Positions 40,697-53,143 of a stretch of 64,000 bases of DNA are shown here, piece after piece. The number at the start of each line of letters is the position of its first letter. The first letter of the stretch is position 1. Under the pieces are notes generated by a model that was not told the DNA's origin, searched no databases, and saw only the letters and a program-made list of their open reading frames with translations. This stretch comes from Drosophila persimilis (lineage: Eukaryota; Arthropoda; Insecta; Diptera; Drosophilidae): contig NW_020825312.1 in NCBI RefSeq assembly GCF_003286085.1, positions 2,418,001-2,482,000 on the forward strand, read 5' to 3'. The translations under genes and the position numbers were made by a program.

Positions 40697-41899
40697 GTAA
40701 TTTTTACTCTATTTTATTTGGATTTTTTCCTGGTTAATGTATTTCCTGCACACAGCGTCGCGCCTCGGCGCGAAAAACAATGCAACAAAAATACATTTTG
40801 CATGGAAACATAGTACATCGCTACATAGTCGTACGTCACCCACCATGCCCACCATTTGCCCCCCTTATGTACTCGCATTGTTTCCATTTACAGCAAAATA
40901 AGTCCGCAAACCAAATTGATTTTTATTCTACAACATTTTCGAATGTTTTTATTTCGCAAACAATTTGCAACCCTTAAAAAAATCCACGCCGGCTTTCACA
41001 TATGCGAATTTTTCGGGGTTTTCGTTTTTTAATGATGCGAATCCGATGTACGAAATTTTCATTAATACTCGCACTCCGTCCGGCCGGCCTCCCCTCATTG
41101 TGCGGCTGTCGCTGTGGCAGTGGCATTGGCGAGGGTGCGAAAGAGATGGCTAGGAAACACCACAGACACTGGGGCGACATGGACATGGATATGGACGTGG
41201 ACATGGACAGGGACATGGGACTGTGGGTTTAAAGTGCGTCATGTATGTACATGTACAGGTCAGGACATGGACTTGGTGGAGCATATGCAGGGCTCCGAAC
41301 ATACATACATGCATCTGCCTATGTAGTACATAGGCCTTTACATGGGACCCGAGTGTTTATGCAATGCGGTTAACGTTCACCCCATCCCTCACGAATCTCA
41401 GGCCAGACCACACCAGATCTCTGCTGTTTGTTTGAATTCTTTTTCAAAAATAATTGAATGTTATTTTCAATTAATTGTTCGTTAGGCGGGAGCACCTACC
41501 ACCATCCAGAACAAGGCCCAGACCCAGACCCAGACCCAAACCCAAGCCCAGCTCCAGGCCCAGATGCAGATACAGTCACAGGTCCAGGCACAGGCTGGCA
41601 ACAAATTGGCTGCAATCGAATTGCCTCTCGATGCACACTCCCAGATACGAGCTAATGGATAATGCGACCCCGTAATTGGATTATCGGCGAATGAATAACC
41701 CGCCAAATTTACTGTGCTGTGTCCCTCTCAGTCTGCTCCACTGAAACGTGAATTAAAGTTAAGTAAAATCCAACCATGTGGCAACCGGACGGGACAAAGA
41801 GGATCCTGCTCTTTGCGAGATCTACATAAGTATGCTGGGCAGAACAAAACCTCAACGAAGGTTACAACTCTTAAGGCCTATCCGAATATTGTCATGAAA

Positions 41900-42170
41900 T
41901 TGCATCCTGAAAATAATACTTATTTGTATACTCAGTTCACTATGTTTGTAATACCAAGTGGGATAGGTGGGAGTTAAAGCAGGATAACGACATAACCCGA
42001 ATCACTTATAAATTCTGACTAAGAAATCGTTCCTGGACAACAAGGTTTCCACTGGTGCAATGGCCTTTACTGTCGCCGGATCTTAGTCCCATATATCATC
42101 TTTGGGGGATCGTAAAGAAAAGGACTTATGGCAAAAAGTAAAGTCCAACTGGGGGATTTCATGAGTCGTA
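41900..42170 (+). pseudogene. Dead Tc1-like transposase fragment
   Basis: One frame reads KQDND (41977 on), then a stop, then WTTRFPLVQWPLLSPDLSPIYHLWGIVKKRTYG from 42034 with another stop soon after; only this C-terminal half is recognisable. Established knowledge: Tc1/mariner-family DDE transposases carry a QDN-type motif and SPDLNPIENLWG, whose Asp and Glu bind metal. Here the Glu position is Tyr (SPIYHLWG) and the frame holds stops, so the copy is inactive. The open stretch 41714-41977 may be its decayed upstream part. It lies directly before a DINE-1-like repeat. Confidence 0.75.
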
Positions 42171-42293
42171 GATGCGCTTAAGTCACTGAATATCGTGGTG
42201 CCACAACCAAATATTAAAGCTAAAAATTAATCTACTATGCAAACCAAATCAGAAAGAAGACAAAACGATCGTTAACGTTGTGACTCTTATTTA

Positions 42294-43026
42294 CATATAC
42301 CCGGTACTCCGTCTACTGACTGAGCATAAGTGAGGCAATATATTTTATAGTATGTCGTTATAGTATAGTAAACCATTTAGGAGATTTTATATACAGCTTA
42401 ACTTCCATAAGTCGAACCACTTCGAAGACTTCGACTTACAGCGTTTAACGTAATGTTCTCCCTAAAAACTGTTGCCACACGTTGTATTTCGAAAGTAACA
42501 AACGTTCGAGTAATTTAAGCTCAACTGTATGTATTAGATTTGATCTGTTTTTTATTTTTCCTTAATTTTTTTATATCTCTGTCTCTTTTTTTTCTATTTT
42601 CATACAAATACCAGCCGTCTTATCTCGCTCCCTGTCGCCACAGCGAGAACACTGCACGAAGAAGAGTGGGTGAGAGCGAGAGAGGGAAAGAGAGAGAGAA
42701 TAAGCCCGTAGAATGCGTTGCGTAGCCACTGAAATTTTATTTGCTCGTTCTGTCTATAATAATAAACCGATCTGATCCAGGTTCGGCAACCTGTTAGATA
42801 TGGACAATCTCTATGATTCGTATTTCTCGTATCTTCAAAATTGTGGAAGCCACAAAAAGACCTTTCGCGGGGGTTATATAGGCTCTTATAGTCTCTGAAA
42901 TCTAGGCCCTCATCGAGAAGAAAGAACAGACGGACAGACAGACATGCCAATATCGAGAAAACGGAAACGTGCTCTTCTGGGTGTTACACACACCCACTTT
43001 CACCACTCTTTGAGGATCGGGATATG
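42294..43026. repeat. Degenerate DINE-1-like interspersed repeat
   Basis: Starts TATACCCGGTACT (42296-42308) and ends near GAGGATCGGGATATG. It shares blocks with the better copy at 53144-54221: GCGTAGCCACTGAAATT, CCGATCTGATCCAGGTTCGGCAACC, TTATAGTCTCTGAAATCTAGG, the CGGACAGACAGAC run, and TGTTACACACACCCACTTTCACCAC. It is more diverged than that copy and interrupted by a MITE-like insert at 42394-42527. Confidence 0.75.
42394..42527. mobile_element. MITE-like insertion with TA flanks
   Basis: A 134-bp segment beginning CAGCTTAACTTCCATAAGTCGAAC and ending in a related inverted sequence that finishes CTG, flanked by TA on both sides. Imperfect terminal inverted repeats and a TA duplication are typical of Tc1/mariner-derived MITEs. 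It has no coding capacity. Confidence 0.45.
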
Positions 43027-46000
43027 TACCTTATGTACCAATATGCACCTTTGACAATCGTATGTTTTCAGTGTGTAGTACTTTCGACCCCGCTCGCAGC
43101 TTCCTATTCAGATTCCGGCTCTTGGCTTATTATTAGCTTCGAGCATCCGATTGAATTAGACTACTTCAAATGTAAAGTACCCTGGCTCATCCTCCGTTTA
43201 CCTGCAGCCTGCACTCTGCACCACAAGGTTGCATACAGAGGGTGCCCCCACATATGTACATACATATATTGTAGTACATGAACAAGGCTCAGTCTTTCGT
43301 AAGGGATGCAGCAGGAGGCAGCCCCAAAACAGCATAAAAAAAAACAAAAAAAAAACAATAGAAGAGTAAAGTGCATTTTAAATTTTGTTGCTATCGATTT
43401 TCGCGGGGGGAAAGAGACGGCCAGAGCAACAGAGCGAGATGGCTAGCGGCCATCCCCATATACAAATATATTTGTACATGTATGCACATGGAACGGGGTT
43501 GCACACATACATCGGACTGTTGCATATATGGAGTAAGCATAAAAAATGCAAATGTGCATGGACATGAAAGCCTACCCCACCACCAGCCCCTTCGCTGCTC
43601 CTGCTGCTCCTGCTGCTGCCGCCTCCATTTGCATTGCCGAAAAATGCAACAGACCGAAGCCAGGTCCTTGGTCGAAGTCGTAGCTGGCGCTGGAGCTACG
43701 GCCGGAGAGACTCTGCCTTAAATGCACCCAAAAGGGTTGGCTCAACATGGGCTGGTGGAAAGGGAAATCCCTCTGATGCCAGCCAGCTGCTTTTTGCATT
43801 GTGGAGCCGCCTTTTGGTCCAGCCTAGAACCAGGTACCAGGTACCAGGTCCAGGAGCACCTAATGAAGTTGCAAGCCGCTTGTCATCTGTACCTGGCAAC
43901 CCACATGGATGGTGGGAAGGGGAGCATGGCAATGGCAATGGAGATGGAGATGTTAATGGTAATGGGAATGGGTGTGGATATGTAGATGGGTTGGGTAGAC
44001 GTCCAAGAACTGAGGCCCATGTTCGACGTGTTGTCAGCAATTCAACCGCACACAGACGATTGCCAATTGGGGATGCACGGATGCAGTATTCAGTATGGAC
44101 ACATCCTGCGTGTACAGTCAGGTGCAATATCCGCAACAGGAGAGTTTTACATTTTTAAATAATATTGCATCCACTGCTGCCCCATGCCCCACATGCCACC
44201 CATGCCACCACTGCCGCCACCCTTAAATAAAAATGGCAAATGAATGGCCATTTTTGCAACTGAAGTTTGCGGTTTGTCCTCAAAGTACTGGGACTCTTCC
44301 AACGTATCCTTATTGGGAAATAGACGTAGATACCCATCCATCGAAAGCACATCTCTTGGCTCGTAATTAATATTGATAAATGGATACATTTCGAGCGCAC
44401 TTCATTGGCCAAGTTGCACTGCAGTTGCGGCAGTCAATGGGTGATGGCAATGGCGATGGCAAGGCCTGTCAGCAATCCCTCCACTCCGAAATCCCATTGC
44501 CAGAAGCATGGCGATGAAGCTCACTCGGGAAATCATCCATCAGTTGACAGCAAAAGGCAGACAGACAGGCAGACGGACGGACAGATGGACTGACAGACGG
44601 ACAGAGGCTGTCCAATTCCGAGCAGGAGATGAATATGAAAACTCGGATAATAGACGAAACGGACATTGATGCATGTATGATATATGAATCAAAATAATGG
44701 CTGGCGGTGGTTCGGTCTCGTGATTCGGTGATTGTGGGGATGGGTGGGGGGAGAATGTAATTACGCAGCCGCGGCATCTGTTGCAATGGGAATGGGCTGC
44801 CGAGCTGTACATTTAACTGCCTGAATGCGCGAAAAAAAATGAGTCCCACAGCAGTGGGGCTATGCGAAATATATCCATTAGCTTCTGCTTAAAACATTTT
44901 CATCGGGAAAGGGAAAAAACGAAGAAACCCAGGAGCTACTGATAATTTTTGAATGCACTTTCCACGAGAAAAAATTATGTTGTAGGCCCGGATGAGTAGA
45001 TCACTTCCGCATACTTGCAATTTGCAACATACTCCCCAATTGAAAAAACTCAAAAACCGCGGCACAAAAATTAATTAATTTATTAAAAAGAAAATTGTAG
45101 CACCTGTGAAAATATATTGTACATGCGTGTCGATAGAGTGGATTTACCTGAAGTCTTTTACCATTTTCAATGTACCTCACGTACTATTCTTCGTGCAGTG
45201 TTGGCGATCTGACGAAAGGCAGCGAGATAAAATGGCTTGATCTGGTGTTAGAATAAACAGATGTAAAAGATAAATGTAAAGGAATATGAGATACAAAAAA
45301 TCTAATATATAAAAATCTCGCAAACTGCTCGAAATGTTTTTATGAAATTTTTGTAGGACGATAAGGGACGATACCAAACGAAATATAAAATATTTTGTAT
45401 AAATTACATAAATCATAAGCACACATACATAAATACATACATAGATGCTGACTGAGTACTGGCTATAAAGTAGAGCCGCGGCCCTTGCCGCTAGTCAAAA
45501 CTTTCCCGCCCGTTTGTGTATTGTATGGTCCTAATTTTAGACGTTAGTTCTTAAGTGGCTATAATTCTCAACAAAATTAGATAATACTTGTTTAATGTTT
45601 AAAGAATGTTTAAAGGTAAAAACTATTCAGTTAATTAAATCTATTTTAATTGATTAAATTGATTGAAAGAAAACTACTTATAAGAAATACTATCAGGTAA
45701 AATTTGTGACAAAGCTGAACCTGTCCCGAATCAGAACGGAAAAGAGAGGCTTTTGGCCGCAGCACAGTGGAGTGGGGGAGGGCTATTTATTTTGGTGCAT
45801 GCTTCAAAGGGGGGGCATGGTATTCTTATTGTGCATATGAAATATTGAAATTTAGCCCGTAGGCTTATACCCGTATGAAAACAAGAATAAAGTCGAGGCG
45901 CCTCCACGGCCGCATGTAATGAAAATTTCAACAGAACACAACGGCAAAAGGGTGGATGTGAGTGGGCGCTCGGAGGTGGGTGGGCTTGTGCGGCAGGCAG

Positions 46001-47388
46001 GGGTTGACTTTTCAAGAGGGACCTGGGACCTGCTGGGCCACTCGACATATTGAAGCATATTAATTAAAAACATTTTCATTTATTAAAAGAGCAGTCGGGG
46101 AGGAGGAGAGCATCAGCGGCAGGGGCACAGGAGATTGTGGCACCTGAATAGCTGCAGAAGCAGCAAAAACAACAGCAGCTGAGGGGCGAATCAGCAGTAC
46201 TTTGCTGTGTTCGGAATTCCCTGTAAAGCAGGGAATTGGTTTCTCCAATGGGGACGGGGGATAAGAGTAATTCTATTAGCCATTCAAATGAAACTGCCTC
46301 CATGCTAACCACTAATCCCTGGCATTCCCTGGCCATTCCATCAGAAATATGCATCCAGAAGCCTGCAATTTTCAGTCAAGAAAATTCGCCATTCGCCATT
46401 CGCCAATGGCCGTTAATCGTTCGATGCCTTCCGATTTACCCGATGGGACAGTCCGCCAAGCGGCAATTTGTCCCTAGTCGAGTCCCATTGGGGCGCCTCC
46501 AAAAAGACAGAAGGGGCACATATTTTATCAGGCTGGTTCCTAACAAATTGCTCAACAACCAGCGACCATAATCGTAATCGTAAGGCATGCCAGGATCCAT
46601 AGATGGAGGATGGTAGATGGTAAATGGGAGATGGCAGATGGGAGGGACTCGAGAAAAGATATGTGTGTAGGACCACAACATAAATTTAAATGATAATAGC
46701 GAAAACATACATTGCCAGATACTTTGTTGCTAATTGCGGTCGAGGACGACTTTGCTCTAATTGAAATACAACACGTATTCCGGTAGAGTCTTCCGGGGGT
46801 GGTGGACTGCGGAGGGGGGAGGGGAGTCTGCAGACATACGGAGTGCAGCTTCTGGACTCTGTCTTGTGGCAGGTGAACTTGTTTCTCTTTTGGCGCTCCG
46901 CTAACCAGACACCATTTATCATTACGAGCCCCGAGAACTGGGAAAACTAGATTTCACTGACCGACTACAGGCCATGCCATGGCCACAGCTACGGCTACGG
47001 CTACCGCTACCAGAGAGTTGTCTCCGCTGGGAGTCATCGTTGTTTTGAGGCAAGTGGATCGTTCGTGCTCTGTTCCCTGTGCTCTGTTCCATGTTCCATG
47101 TTCGATCGGGGCTCTGAGATTTTTGCGAAAATTAATTTTAATTACCCAACGATGTTGTCGCCGAAAGCCGCTAAAGTTGCTGGCTGTCTTGTCAGTTCTT
47201 CATAGACAGCTGATCAATAACAATTTTCGTGGCATTTCCGCTTCTAATTAAGTGCGGCAGAGATTGTCGCCAGTCGGATGCGAGATTCCATCCAGGATTG
47301 GGCAGGCTGTGTATGTCGTAGCAACCAGTAAAGATCTTTCACCATTATGACAGAGTTCGAGAAGTACTTGTAAAATTCGAAATTAAAT
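43027..47388. other. Non-coding region
   Basis: No gene supported. It contains GGAGATG/GGTAATGGGAATG-type simple repeats near 43.9 kb, CAGACAGACGGACGG runs near 44.57 kb and A/T-rich stretches at 45.0-45.7 kb. Open frames up to about 170 codons are low in complexity or lack a convincing start. Confidence 0.5.
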
Positions 47389-47781
47389 ATGCGTCCATTC
47401 CGACAGAATTCAACAATCTCCCACTCCGTCCCGGCGACCAATCGAGACGATTTTCCAGAGATCACCATTGAGTCCACAATGGAGAAGCTCCTGGAGGTCC
47501 GGAATCGCCTGCAGGGCATCTCGGAGCGCTCGCAAGCTCTGGAAACCGGGGTGCAGTCTCTCCGACGTGTGCTGACCGCCCAGGCCCAAAGAGATAGTAA
47601 GAATGCCTTGGGAAAACTGGAGGAGCTACGGCAAATACGGGAAGCCATCTCATCCGCGAAGAAAGATAATGAAGATGAACTCAGGAAAGCTTTAGGCCGT
47701 ATCTTATTCGTGAAGGATGGGGAGATGTTGGAAGATAATGAAGCTTCAGTCAGTGGAGTTTTAGGCTGTAATTTTCACTAA
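47389..47781 (+). CDS. Small coiled-coil protein of unknown function, 130 aa
   Basis: Starts at ATG 47389 (MRPFRQNSTISHSVPATN); a second possible start is Met31 (MEKLLEVRNRLQG). Residues about 30-105 form an uninterrupted charged helix with heptad-like spacing (LLEVRNRLQGISERSQALE, LRRVLTAQAQRDSKNALGK, LEELRQIREAISSAKKDNE). No signal peptide or membrane segment. The stop at 47779-47781 follows GCNFH. No family recognised; a structural or scaffold role is the most that composition suggests. A reverse-strand frame over the same bases is treated as its shadow. Confidence 0.7.
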   Translation: MRPFRQNSTISHSVPATNRDDFPEITIESTMEKLLEVRNRLQGISERSQALETGVQSLRRVLTAQAQRDSKNALGKLEELRQIREAISSAKKDNEDELRKALGRILFVKDGEMLEDNEASVSGVLGCNFH

Positions 47782-48824
47782 AAACAATACATTATTGAAG
47801 AAACAAAGGAACGAGCGTATGTTCGAGTGGTTTTTTGGGTGTGTGTCTTTTTGGGACTGAGAGCACGTGCCCTTGACCGTGGCATAATACCGAAAAATAC
47901 CCAGGCACACGCTATCAAGAGTCGGAGGCATTCGTCATAGCGGAACCACGCCTGGGAGGAGAAGATCACCATGTACTCGTATACGTATTGTATATGTGGC
48001 AAGGTCTATTCAGACACCAGAATAAAAGGTAGCTCTCCCTCCTGTTCCACCTCCACTTGTGATTCTCCCAACCGCAAATGGGAGCGGGAGGAGAGAAGAG
48101 AGCGAACTAAACACAAACTGAATGCAAAATTTGCAGCATGCGTCATTAGGCTGGCTGCTGCTGCTGCTCGTGGGGCTGAGGGGGGAGTACTGTGGAGTGC
48201 CAGTGGAGTGGCTGTGCCAGTGCAAGTGGAAGTGGCATTGACGCTGCCGCTGCCGTTTCGACGCACGCTTCGCTGGTCAGTCATTAAGTGAGTCAGCGGG
48301 TTGGTTGAAGTGCTGACTGACCAGTTCCTTCCTCGCTCTCGCTCTCGGCCAGGCCCAGACACAGACACCACCCTCCAGGTGTGTGTGTGTGTGTGTTAGC
48401 CTGTGGCGAGTGATAAAAGGCAGTCAGGGCAATGTGGCTGCGGCTGCTGCTGCTGCTACGCCTACACAGACGACTCTGGGCCCATCGTTTAAAACAATTC
48501 CAGGGGAGCGTGCGGCCAGGGCAGGGGCTTCCACAGATGCATGCAAAATTGAGAGAGATGGAGAGTGAGAGGGCTGTCCATGGAATCTGCTTATTCCTGT
48601 TCTATTCCCACAGCGAGAACTGTAGCCAAGGTGTATTATTAGGTGAGGTGCAACAGCTGCTACTGTCGAAAAAGAGAGCCTCAAACAACAACAACGACCC
48701 CCTGGATGATTGAGAATTGATTTTCTTTTCTTCAGGCTATAGGAACGCCCCACCTTATTTTGATTACGCATTGGCTGTAGCGCATCTATCCTTCGGCTAG
48801 ACCCAAGCTCACACGCCCACACAC

Positions 48825-48854
48825 TCTGTCTGTCTGTCTGTCTGTCTGTCTGTC
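48825..48854. repeat. CTGT tetranucleotide microsatellite
   Basis: About seven CTGT units without interruption. Confidence 0.9.
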
Positions 48855-49663
48855 GATTCTCTTTGGGGGCTAATGTCCGGGCTTCTTGTTGCTCTCTGTT
48901 TTCTCTCTCTCTCTCTCTCTCGGTCTTCGCTCATCATTCGGGTCGAATAGTACGAGTACTCGTAAAATCCTTGAACGAGATCATCAATCTTGCTTTGTTG
49001 TACTCGTACTCGTAGCTCCCATTCCCTTTCCAGTTCCCCCTGTTCGTGGGCCAGGCCCTCCTTTCGCCTTTGTTTTTGCTCTTCTCTTTTTTGCTGTCGC
49101 GCCTTTTTTGTATGTCATTTGCCATGCCGCCCGTCCCTTCCGCATTCGGGTAGTATTCCCCGCTTTTTGTTCTTTACTTTATTTATGCCGCCCAGCCTCC
49201 CCCCAAACATAGCCCCAACCCCCCACCCACCAAGCAGACAGAGGGACAGCGGAAAAAGCCAGCGGCAAAAACTGCAATCACTTTTTGCTGTTGGTTTTTG
49301 TCAGTTTTTTGCGAATTTCACTTTTTTAGTCATTTCCATTTATTTTATTTGCAGTTTAGAGCCCCTCCCCCCCTTCCCAACCACGTACCGTGCCTCCTTT
49401 TCCACCCACAAATGGGGAAATGGCGGTGAGTGGAGACAGAAGAGAGCAAAACACAGAGAGAGAGAGAGCGAAAGAGTGGGTGGAAGAGTGAGAGCGGAGC
49501 TGGAGCTGGAGCTGGAGGAGTTGGTTGCATTTCATTTATGTTTTTTTTCTTAACTTTTGTTTGGCTGTGTTAGTGCTAGTGTATCTGTTTGCGTGTGTGT
49601 GTGATGCAATGACCTCGAACTTTGTTTGCCCATCGCTGCATCTTGAAGATCTTTTTTTTTCTA

Positions 49664-49740
49664 CTATACCCTTGATGAGAGTGGGTACAATATGTTTTGA
49701 TCAAATGGTTGGAAAGCAGGAAAAGAGGGATTTTGTAAAT
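49664..49740. repeat. Possible DINE-1-like fragment
   Basis: TATACCCTTGATGAGAGTGGGTACAATATG resembles the end of DINE-1-like repeats in Drosophila. Truncated, boundaries approximate. Confidence 0.35.
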
Positions 49741-51949
49741 ACCTACACATACATTTGTATATGTACATATATGTGTATGTATGCGTACATAGTGAGTGAG
49801 GGGTTGGGGGGTGGGGAGCTGATATTCAGAGCAATATAGCCATCTACAATTCATGTAATAATTCTGTATAAAAACAAATTGCATATAAAACCTGGCAAGG
49901 TGTAAAACCTTTCTACTTTGAAATAGTTCCATTAAATTTTAAAGATATCGAAATAAAGGTGCATTCCAAACAGCCTGCACTTTAATACTTTGCAAAGCAA
50001 CTCAACTATCTAGGAGCTGAACCTACTAGGGTATCAAAAGCTTCGACCTTCCCTTTGTTTTTTGCTTGTTTCGGGGCAGTAGTTATCGCATCTGGGCTTG
50101 CCGGCTTTCAGCTTTCGGCTTAGGGACTTATGGACTGCAGGGCATGGCCTGGTCAGTCCAGGCGCCCGCCGCACAGGCTTGTGCCCTGCTCCGAGCTTAG
50201 TAGGCGGAGAAGCTGCTTATCTGGTCCGCTCATTGGCGGCTTCAGCTTTGAGGTGAAATATTAGGAATTGGAGGAGAACTTTCCACGGGGAGCATGAAGA
50301 TTTTCGGAAGAGCTCCAAATCATAATTATCATCAAAAGTAGCATGCGAGATTTTGCATTTATATGCATGTACAATAAAAATCAATAAAACTCTACATCCC
50401 CACACTCCAGCCACTGGGAGCGAGAGAGAGAGAGAGAGAGAGAGCTCGTGTGAAAGAGCGGACAGTGGCACTACCACAAGTTCAACAGCCCACGCATACA
50501 GGCAAGCCGGCACTCAACCCTTCACACAGATACACCGGCAATAAAAACTGCAATAATATTCGTGTGTAAGCAGTGCAAAAAAACGACTCTCTCTCTCTCA
50601 CCAATACAATGGCAAGCAGGCGGCCCTCAAAGCTGGACGCAGCAGCAGCAGCAGCAGAAGCAGCTCCAAATTCGCTGTCGCTCGTTCTCCCAACTCGTTC
50701 GCTCCTCTCCCAAATGGCAGAGCGGCGCTCGCTCGCTGGCAGCACGCGTTGCATGCTGTGACTGCGACTGCGAAAGCGGCTGCGATGCCTGCAACATTTT
50801 GCGGCTGCTCTCGAAATCTAAATTTCAAGTTCGTCTCCCATGCAACTCATCCGGTGTCAGAGAGTTTTGGCCAGCTTCAACTAGAGCCCACACCAGCACC
50901 CGCATTTTGTCTACGGCTACGGTTGCACGATGTTTTTTCCCCACATGCTATTTCAGGGCACACTAATCGCACAGGAATACGGTCACATTTGGCTGCAATG
51001 ATATTTACAGGGACCCGTCGGTGTTTCTAGCTGGAGAAGACGGTCCAGCTCTCTGCTGTCTCCGATGTTGTACCAGTGGAATAAAACGTTCTACGAAATA
51101 AGTTTGTCTTTCAAAAAGCGTCGGTTAAAAACGTACACTAAATTCCGCTTCTATTACGAGGGACAACCGCAGAAAAGAGAACAAAAAAGCATGCGAAAAA
51201 CCTATGCGATAAATAAAGCAGCACGAAAAAGGGACAGAGAAAGGGACAGCGGCTGCACCGGGAAGGGCAGAGAGAAGGAACGTGGCCCCAGCTCCAGCTC
51301 CAGCTTCAGCACCAGCCCCCGTTCTGGTTGAAAACGAAACCGGATTTCTTTTTTGATTTATTTTTCCCCACTCCCCCGCTCCCCCGCTCCCCCCGCTCCA
51401 CACCTCTCGCACTCCCACACCACACTTTCATCCAGTTTTGTTTCCTTTTTTTTTTAGAAGTTTTCGAGTTGTCTCGTGTTTGGAGCTGCCTTTTTTTACA
51501 TTTGACTGAGTTTTCGGAATGCAGTTTCCCTTCTGGAAACTTTGCCCCGTTTTGTTATGTTCCGCTGCAGCAGCAGTGGGTTCCGGGGATCCGGGGCTCC
51601 GGGGCTCCGTGGCTCGGGCTGCGGTTCCGGGGGGTGGGTTCTCTTCTTTATGGTTTTATTTTATTGGATGGTTTATGTTTATTTTCCACTGCCCGGTTTC
51701 CGTGTAATGTTTTGCATATTTTTGTGGAGTGAAACAGGTTTTACTTTTTATTTATTTCATGTATTTCTGTTTTATTTTTTGAATTTCTCGCCAACCAAAA
51801 AGGAATACGAAAAGCTTTTGTTTTGATTTTGAAATGGAACTGGTTTTCTGAGTCAGTTGGTTGCTTGTCCAGATCGTGTGAGGGATGGGGTGGGGTGGGG
51901 GGAAGTTGGAGGCACCACCTTCAAGAACTTGTGGCCCAGTGCCCCACCA

Positions 51950-52864
51950 TTAAGTCGGCTTTGCCTCTGCCTCCTCGTTGTCCTTTCGGGCACCACTACT
52001 GCTGCTGCCGTTTCTGCTGGGAAGTCGCACCATGTCCACGTTGTAGAGCCGAAAGCCGACCTTCTTGCAGCGCAAATTGAGGGTGACGACCATGCAGTAG
52101 AGCAGGACCATGAGTTGTCTGGCCCGCAGCAAATACGAAGCACCCATGCCGTCAGGGAAGATCGGCTTGTCCCACTCGGAGCAGTCGTAGAGAAAGTAGC
52201 CGCCGTCGTGGCTGGAGCTAAAGCCGAAGGCGAGGCGCCGCTCTTGGCACTCGAGGATGCCCCATTGGAAGCGCGTAAAGAAGTAGCTGAGAGCCTCCAG
52301 GAGACTCATGGAGGAGCTGGCCGGGGCGCTGTAGACATGCCCGAAGGCCACCAGCTCCATCTGCACTAGGAAGTGGATGTCCTGGAAGTCGCACTGGACG
52401 GACATCTCGTCGGGACCGAGGTTCTGGTCCCACCGCTGGCTGTACTCCACACTGGCCCGGTAGTATTTGTCCCCGTTCACGACAATCGCGTCCAAGAGCT
52501 TGCTGGTCCAGTCGCCGAGCCGCCGGAAGATGCTGGCTGCACAGCAGGCCACGACGTAGCAGCCCAGGGACTGGCGACCCCGCACCCTGCTATCGAACCA
52601 GGGGGCCCGCGGATGCAGTCCGCCCCACATCGACCAGAGGCGATTCTCGATCTCCACGTCGAATTCCCGCCAGCGGGTGTCGCTCTGATGGCGCGGGCGG
52701 CCCTCGAGGTTATATCTCAGTCTTCGACTCCAGATCGGAGAACTGTTGCCGGGCACCAGCCAGGTCATAGACTCGCTGCGAACGGTCTGAGACGCGGGCT
52801 GCTTGAGCAGCTTCATCAGACCGGCGATGGCGGCCGGATCTTCGGACTTCTGATGATGCACCAT
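51950..52864 (-). CDS. Putative papain-fold (herpes tegument N-like) pseudo-peptidase, 304 aa
   Basis: Single open frame from ATG 52864 (MVHHQKSEDPAAIAGL), no visible intron or signal peptide. A conserved-looking core runs from about residue 64 to 265: RLWSMWGGLHPRAPWF, then RGRQSLGCYVVACCAA (about 95-110), WTSKLLDAIVVNGDKYY (119-135), SSSHDGGYFLYDCSEW (216-231) and FPDGMGASYLLRA (236-248). The pattern Gly-Arg-Gln-X, then Trp...Leu-Asp-Ala-Ile...Gly-Asp, then His...Phe-Leu-Tyr-Asp resembles, from memory, papain-fold cysteine peptidases of the herpes UL36 tegument N type. Gln98 would be the oxyanion residue, but Ser99 stands where the Cys nucleophile is expected, so it may be inactive or unusual. 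Fold and function are inference. Another frame overlaps the first 50 codons (52710-53057), so the exact N-terminus is less sure. A DINE-1-like repeat lies about 280 bp upstream. Confidence 0.75.
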   Translation of the reverse strand: MVHHQKSEDPAAIAGLMKLLKQPASQTVRSESMTWLVPGNSSPIWSRRLRYNLEGRPRHQSDTRWREFDVEIENRLWSMWGGLHPRAPWFDSRVRGRQSLGCYVVACCAASIFRRLGDWTSKLLDAIVVNGDKYYRASVEYSQRWDQNLGPDEMSVQCDFQDIHFLVQMELVAFGHVYSAPASSSMSLLEALSYFFTRFQWGILECQERRLAFGFSSSHDGGYFLYDCSEWDKPIFPDGMGASYLLRARQLMVLLYCMVVTLNLRCKKVGFRLYNVDMVRLPSRNGSSSSGARKDNEEAEAKPT

Positions 52865-53143
52865 CTCTCGGCCTCGAACCGAAGAGGGTTGGCAGCGATC
52901 GTGGAGCGGCTGCAGAATCAGCGATCACCAAGCGCTTGAAGCCAGTCTCTGGCCACATTTTGGGACTCCACGGTACTCCAGCTGGTATGAGGCTGGTATG
53001 GGGATGAAACGGGAAATTTGATAGGGGGGAAACTACGGAGAAAGTCAGGAGACACACAATTTAAAACTGAATGAAAAGGCACAGCCTTCCAAAGCCAACG
53101 AGGGGGAACGTTGTGAGTTGCTGCGGACACCGCAACTCTACAG

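Larger units (their letters stand above)
47782..51949. other. Non-coding region with GA/CT repeats
   Basis: No gene supported. It holds a CTGT run, CT and GA microsatellites, GTACTC hexamers near 48.95 and 49.0 kb, and a possible repeat fragment at 49.66 kb. The last part includes the 3' flank of the minus-strand gene at 51950; AATAAA on the minus strand at 51776-51771 is a candidate polyadenylation signal for it. Confidence 0.5.

Noticed and set aside
47244-47648. 134-codon minus-strand frame over the coiled-coil gene
   Set aside because: Mostly the reverse complement of the plus-strand coding region, whose helical, charged translation is far more protein-like.
52710-53057. 115-codon minus-strand frame overlapping the start of the 304-residue gene
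   Set aside because: Partly protein-like, but it ends early and cannot be joined to the main frame by an intron of usable size; kept only as a doubt about the N-terminus.
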